This document shows positions 1-9,472 of a DNA stretch of 64,000 bases, piece by piece. Position 1 is the stretch's first letter, and each line of letters opens with the position of its first letter. The stretch is from Rhizobium sp. BK376 (GTDB taxonomy: Bacteria; Pseudomonadota; Alphaproteobacteria; Rhizobiales; Rhizobiaceae). The stretch spans positions 372,001 through 436,000 of the forward strand of contig NZ_SLZG01000001.1 of assembly GCF_004341625.1 (NCBI RefSeq), read 5' to 3'. A program made the position numbers and the translations under genes. The notes beneath the pieces were generated by a model, which was given only the letters and a program-made list of their open reading frames with translations, was not told the DNA's origin and made no database searches.

Positions 1-356
1 CGCTCGGTTCGGCCGCACTCGTCGAGATCGTGCGGGCGCTGAGGCCTCGCATCGTGCCAGCAGGCACGATCATCTGCCGCCAGGGCGAAAGCGGCGACCA
101 GATGTATTTCATTGTCGAGGGCCGCGTCAGCGTCGCCACACCGAACCCCGTAGAGCTTGGGGCCGGCAGCTTTTTCGGCGAGATGGCGTTGATAACGGGA
201 GAACCGCGTTCTGCGACGGTCAGTGCCGTCAGCGAAGTGTCGCTGCTCTCGCTCTTCTCCGTGGATTTCCAGATATTGTCGAGCAGCAACCCCGATATTG
301 CCGACACCATCCGCAGGACCGCACTCGAGCGGCGTGGGGCAACGCCGAAGTCTTGA
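1..356 (+). CDS. Cyclic nucleotide-gated K+ channel, C-terminal cNMP-binding domain (5' part outside window)
   Basis: The reading frame is open from base 3 to the stop at 356, so the gene starts before the window; the GTG at 30 is internal. The visible part is a complete cyclic-nucleotide-binding beta-roll. The phosphate-binding cassette reads FFGEMALITGEPRSATV, with the conserved Gly-Glu and the Arg that contacts the cyclic phosphate. From memory of the family, the stretch VSVATPNPVELG and the ending TALERRG match the C-terminus of MlotiK1, the cAMP-gated six-TM potassium channel of Mesorhizobium loti. The pore domain cannot be seen, so a stand-alone Crp-like regulator is not excluded, but no helix-turn-helix follows the CNBD and the protein ends right after it. 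Confidence 0.82.
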   Translation, partial: LGSAALVEIVRALRPRIVPAGTIICRQGESGDQMYFIVEGRVSVATPNPVELGAGSFFGEMALITGEPRSATVSAVSEVSLLSLFSVDFQILSSSNPDIADTIRRTALERRGATPKS

Positions 357-404
357 AGCCTTGCGGCGTTCAGCAAAACTGAAAGAAGTCCGTAAAATCC
401 GGCA

Positions 405-439
405 TGAAAAACCGCCCGCAAAATTCATTGCGGGCGGTT
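405..439 (-). terminator. Rho-independent terminator of aspS
   Basis: An 11-bp perfect hairpin (arms 410-420 and 429-439, 8-nt loop) lies 47 bases past the aspS stop. Read on the minus strand it is followed by five T residues; on the plus strand there is no T tract. It therefore serves aspS rather than the channel gene. Confidence 0.85.
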
Positions 440-485
440 CAGCATTTCAGAATATCGGCCTTGGGCCGCGCGCCCTGAGGCTAGC

Positions 486-2276
486 TCAATCCTTCTTGAC
501 CGGCGGGATCGGGCGGATCGCCAGTTCGCGCAGCTGCGTCGGGGTTGCCGGCGTCGGGGCGCCCATCAAGAGGTCCTGTGCCTGCTGGTTCATCGGGAAC
601 AGCGAGATTTCGCGCAGGTTCTTGGCGCCGACGAGCAGCATGACGATACGATCGATACCGAAGGCAGCGCCGCCGTGCGGAGGCGCGCCGTACTGGAAGG
701 CGCGGTAGAGGCCGCCGAACTGTTCTTCCACTTCCTGCGCCGACTTGCCGGTCAGTTCGAAGGCCTTGACCATGACTTCGGGAAGCTGGTTACGGATCGA
801 GCCCGAGGCGATTTCGAAGCCGTTGCAGACGGCGTCGTACTGGAACGCCTTGATCGTCAGCGGATCCTGGTTCTGCAGCGCCTCAAGGCCACCCTGCGGC
901 ATCGAGAAGGGGTTATGCGCGAAGTCGATCTTCTTCTCGTCCTCCAGCCATTCGAAGAACGGGAAGTCGACGATCCAGCACAGCTCGAAACGGTCGCGGT
1001 CGACGAGGTTCAGTTCCTCGCCGGCGCGGGTGCGGGCTTCGCCTGCGAACTTGTAGAACTTGGCCGGCTCGCCGGCGACGAAGAAGCAGGCATCGCCAGC
1101 CTCAAGGCCGAGCTGCGTGCGGATCGCCTCGGTGCGCTCTTCGCCGATGTTCTTGGCGAGCGGGCCGGAGCCGGCGATCTTGCCGTCCTCTTCCTTCCAG
1201 AAGATATAGCCGAGGCCGGGCTGGCCGGTCGACTGCGCCCAGGCGTTCATGCGGTCGCAGAAGGCGCGCGAGCCGCCTGTTTTGGCCGGGATCGCCCAGA
1301 TCTCGACCTTCGGGTTGGAGGCGATCATGCCTGCAAACACCTTGAAGCCGGAACCTGCGAAATGCTCGGTCACGCCTTCCATGACGATCGGGTTGCGCAG
1401 ATCGGGCTTGTCGGAGCCGTACTTGCGGATCGCCTCGTCATAGGGGATGCGCGGCCATTCCTTGGTGACCGGCTTGCCGTCGGCGAATTCTTCGAAGACC
1501 GAAGTCATCAGCGGACCCATCGTGTTCCAGACGTCTTCCTGGGTCACGAAGCTCATTTCGAGGTCGAGCTGGTAGAATTCGCCCGGCAGGCGGTCGGCGC
1601 GCGGGTCTTCGTCGCGGAAGCATGGCGCGATCTGGAAATAGCGGTCGAAGCCGGCGACCATGAGGAGCTGTTTGTACTGCTGCGGCGCCTGCGGCAGGGC
1701 ATAGAAATTGCCGGGGTGGATGCGCGACGGCACGAGGAAGTCGCGCGCGCCTTCCGGCGAGGACGCCGTCAGGATCGGCGTCGTATATTCCGTGAAGCCG
1801 GCAGAGCCCATCTCGCGGCGCATGGCCGAGATCACCTGCGTGCGCTTGACGATGTTCTTGTGCAGCGTCTCGCGGCGCAGGTCGAGGAAGCGATACTTGA
1901 GACGAACATCTTCCGGATAGTCCGGCTCGCCGAAGACGGGGAGCGGCAATTCCTTGGCAGCCGAGAGAACCTCGATTTCCTGGGCGTAGAGCTCGATCTC
2001 GCCCGTCGGCATCGTCTTGTTGACGGTGTCTTCGGTGCGGGCCTTGACCAGGCCGTCGATGCGGATGACCCACTCGCCGCGGACGGTCTCGGCCGCCTTG
2101 AAGGCCGGGCTATCCGGGTCGGCGACGATCTGCGTGATGCCGTAGTGATCGCGAAGGTCGATGAACAGCACGCCGCCATGATCTCGGACGCGATGGACCC
2201 AGCCGGAGATGCGGACGGTCGAACCGACGTCGGACTTGCGCAGGGCGGCGCATGTGTGGCTGCGATAGCGATGCAT
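486..2276 (-). CDS. aspS: Aspartate--tRNA ligase
   Basis: Cytoplasmic class IIb synthetase that charges tRNA-Asp. The protein (596 residues, usual bacterial length) begins [12 protein letters not shown], goes into an OB-fold anticodon-binding domain ([15 protein letters not shown]), then the catalytic core with motif 2 ([10 protein letters not shown]) and the C-terminal class II motif 3 ([13 protein letters not shown]); the GAD-type insertion lies between them. The frame is open 29 codons further upstream, but the ATG at 2276 gives the N-terminus typical of the family. Many alphaproteobacteria have a non-discriminating AspRS together with GatCAB; this sequence alone does not settle which type this is. 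It is monocistronic, with its own terminator downstream. Confidence 0.96.
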   Translation of the reverse strand: MHRYRSHTCAALRKSDVGSTVRISGWVHRVRDHGGVLFIDLRDHYGITQIVADPDSPAFKAAETVRGEWVIRIDGLVKARTEDTVNKTMPTGEIELYAQEIEVLSAAKELPLPVFGEPDYPEDVRLKYRFLDLRRETLHKNIVKRTQVISAMRREMGSAGFTEYTTPILTASSPEGARDFLVPSRIHPGNFYALPQAPQQYKQLLMVAGFDRYFQIAPCFRDEDPRADRLPGEFYQLDLEMSFVTQEDVWNTMGPLMTSVFEEFADGKPVTKEWPRIPYDEAIRKYGSDKPDLRNPIVMEGVTEHFAGSGFKVFAGMIASNPKVEIWAIPAKTGGSRAFCDRMNAWAQSTGQPGLGYIFWKEEDGKIAGSGPLAKNIGEERTEAIRTQLGLEAGDACFFVAGEPAKFYKFAGEARTRAGEELNLVDRDRFELCWIVDFPFFEWLEDEKKIDFAHNPFSMPQGGLEALQNQDPLTIKAFQYDAVCNGFEIASGSIRNQLPEVMVKAFELTGKSAQEVEEQFGGLYRAFQYGAPPHGGAAFGIDRIVMLLVGAKNLREISLFPMNQQAQDLLMGAPTPATPTQLRELAIRPIPPVKKD

Positions 2277-2540
2277 AGTATCAATCCTGGGCTTGGCGGC
2301 CGGTGGCGAAAGCGCATAAAAGCACCTCGCCTGCCGACGATAAAATCGGGCGGAAAAGCGCATGACCCGCCTGATTTGTCAAGGCTTGAACGCGGTTGCG
2401 CACCGTAAGTCGCCTTTGGGCTTTCCGCTTCACAAATACGACAACGGCCTGGAATGCGGCAGTTTGGCGGCCCCGGGGCTATTGCTGAAAGTTCTGCTCA
2501 ACTTTAAACAGGGGCGAATTCCTGACTGCCGGAGCGCCCA

Positions 2541-3932
2541 ATGCCCATTCTCACCCGCCGCAACCTGCTGAAAGCTTCCGCCGTCGCCGGCGCCTATGGT
2601 GTTGGCCTGGGGCTTGCGGGCAGGTTTACCGCAGCGCAAGCGGCGCCCGAACCCATGGTGCTCAAGACGCAGAAGACCGAGGCCAAGATCATGGATGTCG
2701 GCCCCACGAAAAACATGCTGACCTGGGGCGAACACGGCATGCCGCCCGTTATCAGAATGAAGAAGGGCGAACCCTTTGCCGCGCGCCTCATCAACGGCAT
2801 CGACGACCCGACGACGATCCACTGGCATGGGTTGCGCATTCCAAACAAGATGGACGGCGTGCCCTTCCTCACGCAGCCCTATGTCTATCTGAACGACGCG
2901 TTCGACTACGCCTTCACGCCGCCTGATGCCGGCACCTTCTGGTATCATCCGCATTGCAACACGATGACGCAGATGGGGCACGGCATGACCGGCGTGATCG
3001 TGGTGGAGAATCCGAAAGATCCGGTCTTCGACGCCGAGATCGTTCTCAATCTGCGCGACTGGCGCCTCGGCGGTGACGGGCAGTTCATCCAGCAGTTCAA
3101 GCCTCGCGACGCCGCCCGTGCCGGCACATTCGGCACAGTGCGCTCCGCCAACTGGCAGCAGCAGCCGCAATATGACGCACCGGCCGGTGGCCTCCTGCGA
3201 CTGCGGCTGGCGATTGCCGATGTCACGCGCATCTATTCCTTCAAGCTCGACGGTGCGGCCGGAACGGTCATCGCCATCGACGGCAATCCGGTGCCCGAGC
3301 GCTTCACGCTCGATACGCTCGATCTCGGGCCGGGCGAGCGGCTGGAGCTTGCCATCCGCATGCCCGACGACGAGGGCGCCATTGTCTCGCTCAGCGACAT
3401 CCACAGCACCAACCCGGCCGTGCTCGCCACCTTCCGCGCCGTCGGCAATTCGCTGAAGCGCGACGTGCGCGATCTCGGCCCGCTCGACGCCAATCCCGTC
3501 GCCAAGGCCGATCTTTCATCCGCCGAACATATCCCGCTGCAGCTCAGCGCCTCGGCCGACAAGGGTCCGAGCGACAGCATCTGCGGCTCGCTCGGCTATA
3601 CGTTCTGGGCGATCAACAAGGTGGCCTGGCAAGGCGATACGCCCGATCCAACGGCGCCGCTCGCCGAGCTCAAGTTGGGCAAAAGCTATGTCATCGACAT
3701 GGAAAACCTGACGCCGCATCTGCATCCCATTCACCTGCACGGAATGAGCTTCACGACCGTCTCTTCCAATACCAAGCAGGTGATGCCCCTGGTGTCGGAC
3801 ACCTATCTGATCGAGCCGAACGAAAAGGTGCAGCTGAGCTTCGTTGCCGACAATCCGGGTGACTGGCTGCTGCATTGTCACATCATAGAGCATCAAAAAA
3901 CTGGTATGACGAGCTATCTGCGCGTCGTTTAG
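2541..3932 (+). CDS. Multicopper oxidase, Tat-exported
   Basis: Periplasmic laccase/CueO-type oxidase of 463 residues. The N-terminus carries a twin-arginine signal (TRRNLLKAS, RR at 6-7) followed by a hydrophobic stretch ending near AAQA. Copper ligands are intact: HWH at 94-96, HPH at 136-138, the HPIHLH motif near residue 400, and HCHIIEHQKTGM at 445-456 with the T1 Cys446 and axial Met456. The three cupredoxin domains are compact and there is no Met-rich insert as in E. coli CueO, so a specific role in copper detoxification is not shown; broad phenol or metal oxidation is equally possible. A GGAG ribosome-binding site precedes the ATG. The gene stands alone between aspS (divergent) and rnd. 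Confidence 0.9.
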   Translation: MPILTRRNLLKASAVAGAYGVGLGLAGRFTAAQAAPEPMVLKTQKTEAKIMDVGPTKNMLTWGEHGMPPVIRMKKGEPFAARLINGIDDPTTIHWHGLRIPNKMDGVPFLTQPYVYLNDAFDYAFTPPDAGTFWYHPHCNTMTQMGHGMTGVIVVENPKDPVFDAEIVLNLRDWRLGGDGQFIQQFKPRDAARAGTFGTVRSANWQQQPQYDAPAGGLLRLRLAIADVTRIYSFKLDGAAGTVIAIDGNPVPERFTLDTLDLGPGERLELAIRMPDDEGAIVSLSDIHSTNPAVLATFRAVGNSLKRDVRDLGPLDANPVAKADLSSAEHIPLQLSASADKGPSDSICGSLGYTFWAINKVAWQGDTPDPTAPLAELKLGKSYVIDMENLTPHLHPIHLHGMSFTTVSSNTKQVMPLVSDTYLIEPNEKVQLSFVADNPGDWLLHCHIIEHQKTGMTSYLRVV

Positions 3933-4017
3933 CCAGATGAGGCTTGCTTCATATTGACATATCAGACCGAAAGGGGAAGGAAGGTTAATCGAACTGTTTT
4001 CCGATGAATGTGTTGAG

Positions 4018-5163
4018 ATGATCGAAACTACCGCCGAATTGGAGGCGGCCTGCAAAGAGCTGGCCAAGTCAGAATTCATTACCATCGATACCGAGTTCCT
4101 TCGCGAGACCACTTTCTGGCCCGTGCTTTGCCTCATCCAGATGGCAAGCCCGACCACCGAAGTTCTCGTAGACCCCCTCGCCCCGGGCCTTGATCTTGCG
4201 CCCTTCTTCGAGTTGATGGGCAATTCTTCGGTGCTGAAGGTATTTCATGCTGCCCGGCAGGACATTGAAATCATCTTCAATCGCGGCAATCTCATCCCGC
4301 ATCCAATCTTCGACACGCAGGTCGCGGCCATGGTCTGCGGTTTCGGCGATAGCGTTTCCTACGACCAGCTCGTCAGCCGCATCAAGAACGTCCACATCGA
4401 CAAGTCGTCGCGTTTCACCGACTGGAGCCGCCGGCCGCTTTCGGAAAAGCAGCTCGACTATGCGCTGGCCGACGTCACGCATCTGCGCGACGTCTATCTG
4501 GCGCTGCAGGCGCAGCTCGACCGCGAAGGCCGCTCTTCCTGGCTTGCCGAGGAAATGGCGATCCTGGAATCGCGCGAGACCTATGATATGCATCCCGACG
4601 ATGCCTGGCAGCGGCTGAAGATGCGGCTGCGCAAGCCGCAGGAGCTGGCGGTGCTGAAATATGTCGCCGCATGGCGTGAGCGCGAGGCGCGCAACCGCAA
4701 CGTTCCCCGTTCACGCGTGCTCAAGGACGACGCGATCTATGAGATTGCCCAGCAGCAGCCGAAGGACAGTGAGGCGCTGAGTCGCCTGCGCACGATCCCC
4801 AAGGGCTGGGAACGCTCTGCTGCCGGCAACGCGGTTCTGGAGGCGATCAACGAGGCGCTTGCGCTGCCCAAGGCTGACATGCCGCATGTGCCGCGCCACA
4901 CGCAGGCGCCCGAGGGAACCGCGGCAGCGGCCGAACTCCTGAAGGTGCTGCTGAAGCTCACGGCGGAGAAGCATGGCGTCGCGCCGAAGGTCATCGCCAA
5001 CAGCGAGGATCTCGACAAGATCGCGGCGGAAGGCGAAAGCGCCGAAGTCGCGGCTCTGCACGGTTGGCGGCGCGATCTTTTCGGCGAAACGGCATTGCAA
5101 CTGATCCAGGGACAGGTGGCGCTGCGCTTCGTCGGCAAGAAGGTTGAAACCGTCAGTCTCTGA
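4018..5163 (+). CDS. rnd: Ribonuclease D
   Basis: 3'-5' exoribonuclease acting in tRNA 3'-end maturation. The DEDD nuclease domain starts at once: IDTEFLRE holds the first two acidic metal ligands (D24, E26), and YALADVTHL carries the later Asp and Tyr/His region. An HRDC domain follows (about residues 205-290, with RLKMRLRKPQELAVLKYV leading into it). At 381 residues the protein is close to E. coli RNase D. The start ATG at 4018 gives an N-terminus aligned to the nuclease fold. It lies 85 bases after the multicopper oxidase gene; no functional link is implied. Confidence 0.93.
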   Translation: MIETTAELEAACKELAKSEFITIDTEFLRETTFWPVLCLIQMASPTTEVLVDPLAPGLDLAPFFELMGNSSVLKVFHAARQDIEIIFNRGNLIPHPIFDTQVAAMVCGFGDSVSYDQLVSRIKNVHIDKSSRFTDWSRRPLSEKQLDYALADVTHLRDVYLALQAQLDREGRSSWLAEEMAILESRETYDMHPDDAWQRLKMRLRKPQELAVLKYVAAWREREARNRNVPRSRVLKDDAIYEIAQQQPKDSEALSRLRTIPKGWERSAAGNAVLEAINEALALPKADMPHVPRHTQAPEGTAAAAELLKVLLKLTAEKHGVAPKVIANSEDLDKIAAEGESAEVAALHGWRRDLFGETALQLIQGQVALRFVGKKVETVSL

Positions 5164-5179
5164 GGGCTACAGGGAGCAG

Positions 5180-6316
5180 TTACTCCTTTTCGCCGAAATA
5201 GCGGAACAGAATCTGCTTCCATTTTTCGTCATGGATGGCCTGAAGAATCGCGACGTCGATCGTGCGGCGGTAGCTGCTGTTCAGCGGCATCGCCATGGCA
5301 TAGCTCTGAGGCTCGAAGACGCCGTCGAGCACACGCACGCTGCCTGAAAACTGCTGCTCCACCGTCCAGGCGAGCAGCGGCTTGTCATAGACGAAGGCGT
5401 CGAGCGCTCCTGATGTCAGCGCTCTCAGCCCATCCTGCACGGTGTTGAAATCGCGATGCTTGATGCGCTCCGCGTCAAGAAACCCTGTTGTCGCCGATCC
5501 CGCCAGCGCGCCAACCCGTACGGTCGGCAAATCTTCGACGCCGTTGACAAGCCCCCGGATCTGACGTGTCGTCAGGGCCGAGGTAACGCTGGCGGTGAAA
5601 ACAGCGATGGTGATGATGGACACGACCATCCAGATAATCGCAAGCGCCCGCCCGGCGATCGTCACCGGAGCCCGATGGCCGGTGCTTGCCTGGGTCATCG
5701 CTTCGGCCGACCACCAGATGCTCGCGCCCAGACCCTTGGCTGCCGTCCCACCGAAATGTTCATTGTGACGACGCTCGAAGAGCCAGATCAGCGCGCCCAC
5801 CAGAAGCGAAATGCCGATCAATGCGCCGGCCGCCTGCAGAAACCCGAAAGACGTCATCGTGCGGATGATCTCATGCCACACGGAAACGCTATCTGCCGGC
5901 ACGGCGATGCCGAGGCCCGTGTCGTAGAAGGGCTGCGAGAAATCGACCATTCGCGCACGCTCGGCCGTGACGGTGATTGCCGCGACCGACAGGTCGTAGT
6001 CTCCACGCGTGGTTGCCTCGACGAGGCTCTGTACGGTGGGTTCCTCCACGAGCCTGAACTTGACGCCGAGTGTTTGGGCAACCTGCGTCCAGAGATCGAT
6101 GGAAATGCCGGTCCACGTTCCGTCGGGACCTTTCATCGCAAAGGGAGGAGCCTGTTTGGTGCCGATGACGAGTTCGCGATTTGGGAAGTTTTCCGCGCCT
6201 CCCGGATCCGATGGTGTCTTTCCTTGACCGAGGGCCGGCGTCGCGAGCGCGATTGCGACGAGAAAGAATGGCAGGAGGGCCGGGCACGACAGCAATGGCC
6301 GCCGACGCCCGCTCAT
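5180..6316 (-). CDS. Ionotropic glutamate receptor-like (GluR0-type) protein with replaced K+ filter
   Basis: Membrane protein of 378 residues: signal peptide (1-31), first half of a periplasmic amino-acid-binding domain (about 47-155), TM1 (158-181), a pore helix and re-entrant loop (194-222), TM2 (223-248), then the second half of the binding domain (253-376). This split S1-TM-P-TM-S2 order is that of prokaryotic GluR0. The pore helix WWSAEAMT and the exit PVTIAGR resemble K+ channels, but the filter position that should read TVGYGD reads QASTGH (209-214). Ligand-gated ion flow is inferred from the architecture, and ion choice is unknown. Ordinary ABC-transporter binding proteins do not have the TM insertion. 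The gene converges on rnd, with 16 bases between their ends. Confidence 0.82.
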   Translation of the reverse strand: MSGRRRPLLSCPALLPFFLVAIALATPALGQGKTPSDPGGAENFPNRELVIGTKQAPPFAMKGPDGTWTGISIDLWTQVAQTLGVKFRLVEEPTVQSLVEATTRGDYDLSVAAITVTAERARMVDFSQPFYDTGLGIAVPADSVSVWHEIIRTMTSFGFLQAAGALIGISLLVGALIWLFERRHNEHFGGTAAKGLGASIWWSAEAMTQASTGHRAPVTIAGRALAIIWMVVSIITIAVFTASVTSALTTRQIRGLVNGVEDLPTVRVGALAGSATTGFLDAERIKHRDFNTVQDGLRALTSGALDAFVYDKPLLAWTVEQQFSGSVRVLDGVFEPQSYAMAMPLNSSYRRTIDVAILQAIHDEKWKQILFRYFGEKE

Positions 6317-6732
6317 TTGGCGCCCGCGACCTTCATTGGCTTGGCCATCGACAAGGGTACTGAGACGACCGGAAAGACAGGCTGCCGGTCAGAACTTATA
6401 TGAGCAGATTGAAAGAAAAAGCTGATAAATCCGATTGCTGGTAGAGCGGAGCATATCGTTTTCACAACACGTCTTCCTTGTGGTTACGATTAACTCTACT
6501 CCGCGTGTGTCCATGTCGCAACTCGGCAGTACATCGTGCTGTCGACACGGCAATTCGGGTTTCAGGGTTTGGCGAGCCGCCTGCCCCTTGGATGTGTCCG
6601 AGAGCATTCACTATATGATACCCGAAAGACGGCCCGGTTCCGCCATATGCTCGCCACTTGACGATTGCATCACGATGGCAAGGATAGAATTGGCAGGCGG
6701 ACCGGGATCGGTCGGCCAAGGGATCGGACAGC
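6317..6732. other. Divergent intergenic region, no gene seen
   Basis: 416 bases between the channel-like gene and the cyclase gene. Both transcription units must start here. Short ORFs exist on both strands but none has a ribosome-binding site or a recognisable product. A TTGACG hexamer at 6658 could be a -35 element for the cyclase, but I do not see a well-spaced -10. Confidence 0.4.
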
Positions 6733-7821
6733 ATGGGTAGAGTACCATCAGCATTCAGCTGGGTTTTCATTGCGGTCTTCATCGCGGCAACGGGGTTTGC
6801 CTATAATTTCATATTCGCAGGACCGGCTCATCCTGCCATCGCCGTCGTATACGCCCTCTTCTGCGGCATGCCGCTGGTCGCCTTCGAGCGCGGCGCCATT
6901 CTGCCGCGCCTTTACCACTGGATGCACCGGCTGCCGACGCCGGTCTACGTCATCGTCGCCCTCGTTCTGGATTTCATCCTGATCAGTGTCGGCTTTGCCG
7001 CTGCCGGAACGGTTTTGAAATCCGTCGGGCTGATGTCAGCGACCTGGTCGGAGGTTACGATGTTGCCCGCAAGGGTGCTCATCTACGCGCTGACGATGAC
7101 TGCCATTCTCATTCTGGTGCTCAGGGTCCGCGAGCTTCTCGGCCGCGATATTTTCCTCAGCCTGCTGACGGCCCGTTATCGCAAGCCGGTTGCGGAGGAG
7201 CGCGTTTTCCTTTTCGTCGATCTCGTCGGATCGACATCCTTCGCGGAGGAATTCGGGGATCTCAGGGCACAGCAATATCTGGCATCGCTGTTTTCGGATT
7301 TTGCAAGATCGGTTCGGCGCCACAAAGGCGCCATCGACGACTATGTCGGCGACGCGGCTATCATTACCTGGCCAATGGCACGCGGCGTAAAGGACGCCCG
7401 CTGCGTCCGCTGCATCTTCGACATATTTGACGATATCAAAACACATGAGGCCATGTGGCTTCAGACATACGGGCGCGTGCCGCAGCTTCGCGCCTCGCTG
7501 CATGGCGGCCCGATCATCACCGCGGAAATCGGCGTCGATCACCACAAGATCACTTATTTCGGCGACACGGTGAACACCGCAGCGCGGCTCGAGAGCCTTT
7601 GCAAGGTGCTGGACAAGCGCATCCTGATGTCGACAGATCTTGCCCGGCGGATGACGCTTCCCGGCAACGTGCTTGCCGAGGACTTGGGCGAACATGCCGT
7701 CAAAGGCCGGGACCAGACCGTTGGCGTAGTGGCGTTGCGAGGTCTCGGCGAAGAGACCAGTGTCGCTCCCCTTGGCCGAAACGAGCGTTTCCGCTCATCG
7801 GTCAGAACCGCCCCAGCCTGA
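6733..7821 (+). CDS. Membrane-anchored class III adenylate/guanylate cyclase-like protein
   Basis: 362 residues. The N-terminal 140 residues hold about four hydrophobic segments (10-30, 35-52, 70-95, 115-133), followed by a class III cyclase domain (155-335). Both metal-binding aspartates are present (D163 in FVDLVGST and D207 in YVGDAAI), as are the transition-state Asn281 and Arg285 in GDTVNTAARLE. The adenine-selecting Lys expected before the second metal site is Asp203, and the partner residue is Thr274 as in class IIIb cyclases. Cyclase activity is likely, but the product base is uncertain. A cAMP-gated channel gene lies about 6 kb away; any link is inference. Confidence 0.85.
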   Translation: MGRVPSAFSWVFIAVFIAATGFAYNFIFAGPAHPAIAVVYALFCGMPLVAFERGAILPRLYHWMHRLPTPVYVIVALVLDFILISVGFAAAGTVLKSVGLMSATWSEVTMLPARVLIYALTMTAILILVLRVRELLGRDIFLSLLTARYRKPVAEERVFLFVDLVGSTSFAEEFGDLRAQQYLASLFSDFARSVRRHKGAIDDYVGDAAIITWPMARGVKDARCVRCIFDIFDDIKTHEAMWLQTYGRVPQLRASLHGGPIITAEIGVDHHKITYFGDTVNTAARLESLCKVLDKRILMSTDLARRMTLPGNVLAEDLGEHAVKGRDQTVGVVALRGLGEETSVAPLGRNERFRSSVRTAPA

Positions 7822-7944
7822 GGTTGATCGACGCTTCGTAGGCCTTACCAACAGTCACTCAAGCTTCACCTAAGCGTTAATCGGCCGACACTACTCGCCT
7901 GTTAAGCGAGGAACGTTCATCATTCCTCATACACAGGTGACACG

Positions 7945-9303
7945 ATGTCCAAATTCCTTTTTGCCTCCACGGCGCTCTTCATGCTGATTGCTGCTTCGGC
8001 CTCCGCCGAAGAGAAAGCCTTTCCCGCGACATTGACCTCGCAGGCCATCCTGCCGGCCAACACGATCGTTCCCGCACCGGCAGATGCGCCGGAATTCCTC
8101 AAGACCTCGGGCAAGTTCACGACACCGGACCGCAAGCGTACCGAAGCCCTCGGCACGATTCCCGGCATGGACGGCAATCGGCCGACTGGCCTTTCCCTGC
8201 CCTTCGCCGGCCAGGCCGTCCAAGGTTTTTCCGGCATCAAGACCATGCCTGACGGCACGTTCTGGACGCTGACGGACAACGGTTTCGGCTCCAAGGCCAA
8301 TTCCAGCGACTCCGCGCTCCTCCTGCACAACATCAAGTTCGATTGGGACAAGGGCACGGTCGAGATCGTCAAGAACGTCTTTCTGTCGGATCCGAACAAG
8401 AAGGCTCCCTTCCCGATCGTTCTCGAAGGCGCCGACAAGCGCTATCTGACCGGCGCCGATTTCGACATCGAATCCATTCAGCCGGTCGCCGACGGTTTCT
8501 GGATCGGCGACGAATTCGGACCCTACCTCCTGAAGGTCGATAGCGAAGGCCATCTGACCGACGTCATTTCGACCACGGTCGACGGCAAGCCCGTCATGTC
8601 GCCCGACAATGCCATCCTCAGCCTGCCGGGCAGCCCCACCGGCAAGATGCCTGCCTTCAACCTGCGTCGTTCCGGCGGCTTCGAAGGCCTTGCCATGTCC
8701 AAGGACCGCAAAAAGCTCTACGGCCTGCTCGAAGGCGCGCTCGTCAAGGACGACGGCACGCTGGAACAGGCTGACGGCCACACCGCGCTGCGCATCATCG
8801 AATTCGATATCGCCTCCAAGGCCTGGACCGGCCGCACCTGGTTCTACCCCTTCAGCGATCTCGGCGAATCCATCGGCGATTTCAACATGATGGACGACAC
8901 GACCGCCCTCGTCATCGAGCGCGACAATGGCGAAGGCACCGCCGACAAGGCCTGCCCGGATCCGAAGAACCCGAAGCCGGATTGCTTTGCGACGCCTGCC
9001 AAGCACAAGAAGATCTACAAGATCGAAATGACCGACGCGAATGTCGGCAAGGCAGTGCGCAAGATCGGCTATATCGACCTGATGCACATCAGCGATCCTG
9101 ACCACAAGCGTCGCCAGGGCGGCGGCGAAGGCTTCTACGACATGCCTTTCGTGACTATCGAGAATGTCGACCGCATCGACGCGACCCACATCATCGTCGG
9201 CAACGACAACAACCTGCCCTATTCCGCAGGCCGTGCCCTCGACAAGGCTGACGACAACGAGTTCAGCATCCTCGAAGTCGGTGAATTCCTGAACGCGAAG
9301 TAG
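7945..9303 (+). CDS. Esterase-like activity of phytase family protein
   Basis: Exported protein of 452 residues with a clear signal peptide (cleavage after about residue 21, in SASAEEK). The mature part has the six-bladed propeller-type sequence of the phytase-like esterase family, with FSGIKTMPDGTFWTLTDNG near the N-terminus, GFWIGDEFGPYLLKVD in the middle, FEGLAMSKDRKKLYGLLEG and the conserved LVIERDNGEG late. Proteins of this family are described as periplasmic or secreted phosphoesterases; the natural substrate is not shown here. The start ATG at 7945 gives the signal peptide its full charged N-region. The gene is well expressed by codon usage (mostly C/G third positions) and is monocistronic. 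Confidence 0.82.
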   Translation: MSKFLFASTALFMLIAASASAEEKAFPATLTSQAILPANTIVPAPADAPEFLKTSGKFTTPDRKRTEALGTIPGMDGNRPTGLSLPFAGQAVQGFSGIKTMPDGTFWTLTDNGFGSKANSSDSALLLHNIKFDWDKGTVEIVKNVFLSDPNKKAPFPIVLEGADKRYLTGADFDIESIQPVADGFWIGDEFGPYLLKVDSEGHLTDVISTTVDGKPVMSPDNAILSLPGSPTGKMPAFNLRRSGGFEGLAMSKDRKKLYGLLEGALVKDDGTLEQADGHTALRIIEFDIASKAWTGRTWFYPFSDLGESIGDFNMMDDTTALVIERDNGEGTADKACPDPKNPKPDCFATPAKHKKIYKIEMTDANVGKAVRKIGYIDLMHISDPDHKRRQGGGEGFYDMPFVTIENVDRIDATHIIVGNDNNLPYSAGRALDKADDNEFSILEVGEFLNAK

Positions 9304-9472
9304 GTCCCATAAGCGGCGGCGCCATTCTGCAGTTATTGCGGAACGGCGCCTCCGGCGTGATCCTGACCTGAAGACCATCATAGAATGCAGGCGCTTTCGG
9401 AAGCATTCAGTCACCTGTCAGGAGAAACAACTATCTCCGACCCGGGCTGAAGCTGGCAGAAAGGCCGATTAA

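Noticed and set aside
675..2408. 577-codon open frame on the plus strand opposite aspS
   Set aside because: It is a shadow of the strongly GC3-biased aspS gene; the translation is low-complexity Arg/Ala/Asp-rich with no domain.
5456..6403. 315-codon open frame opposite the glutamate-receptor-like gene
   Set aside because: Antisense shadow; composition is not protein-like and no ribosome-binding site is present.
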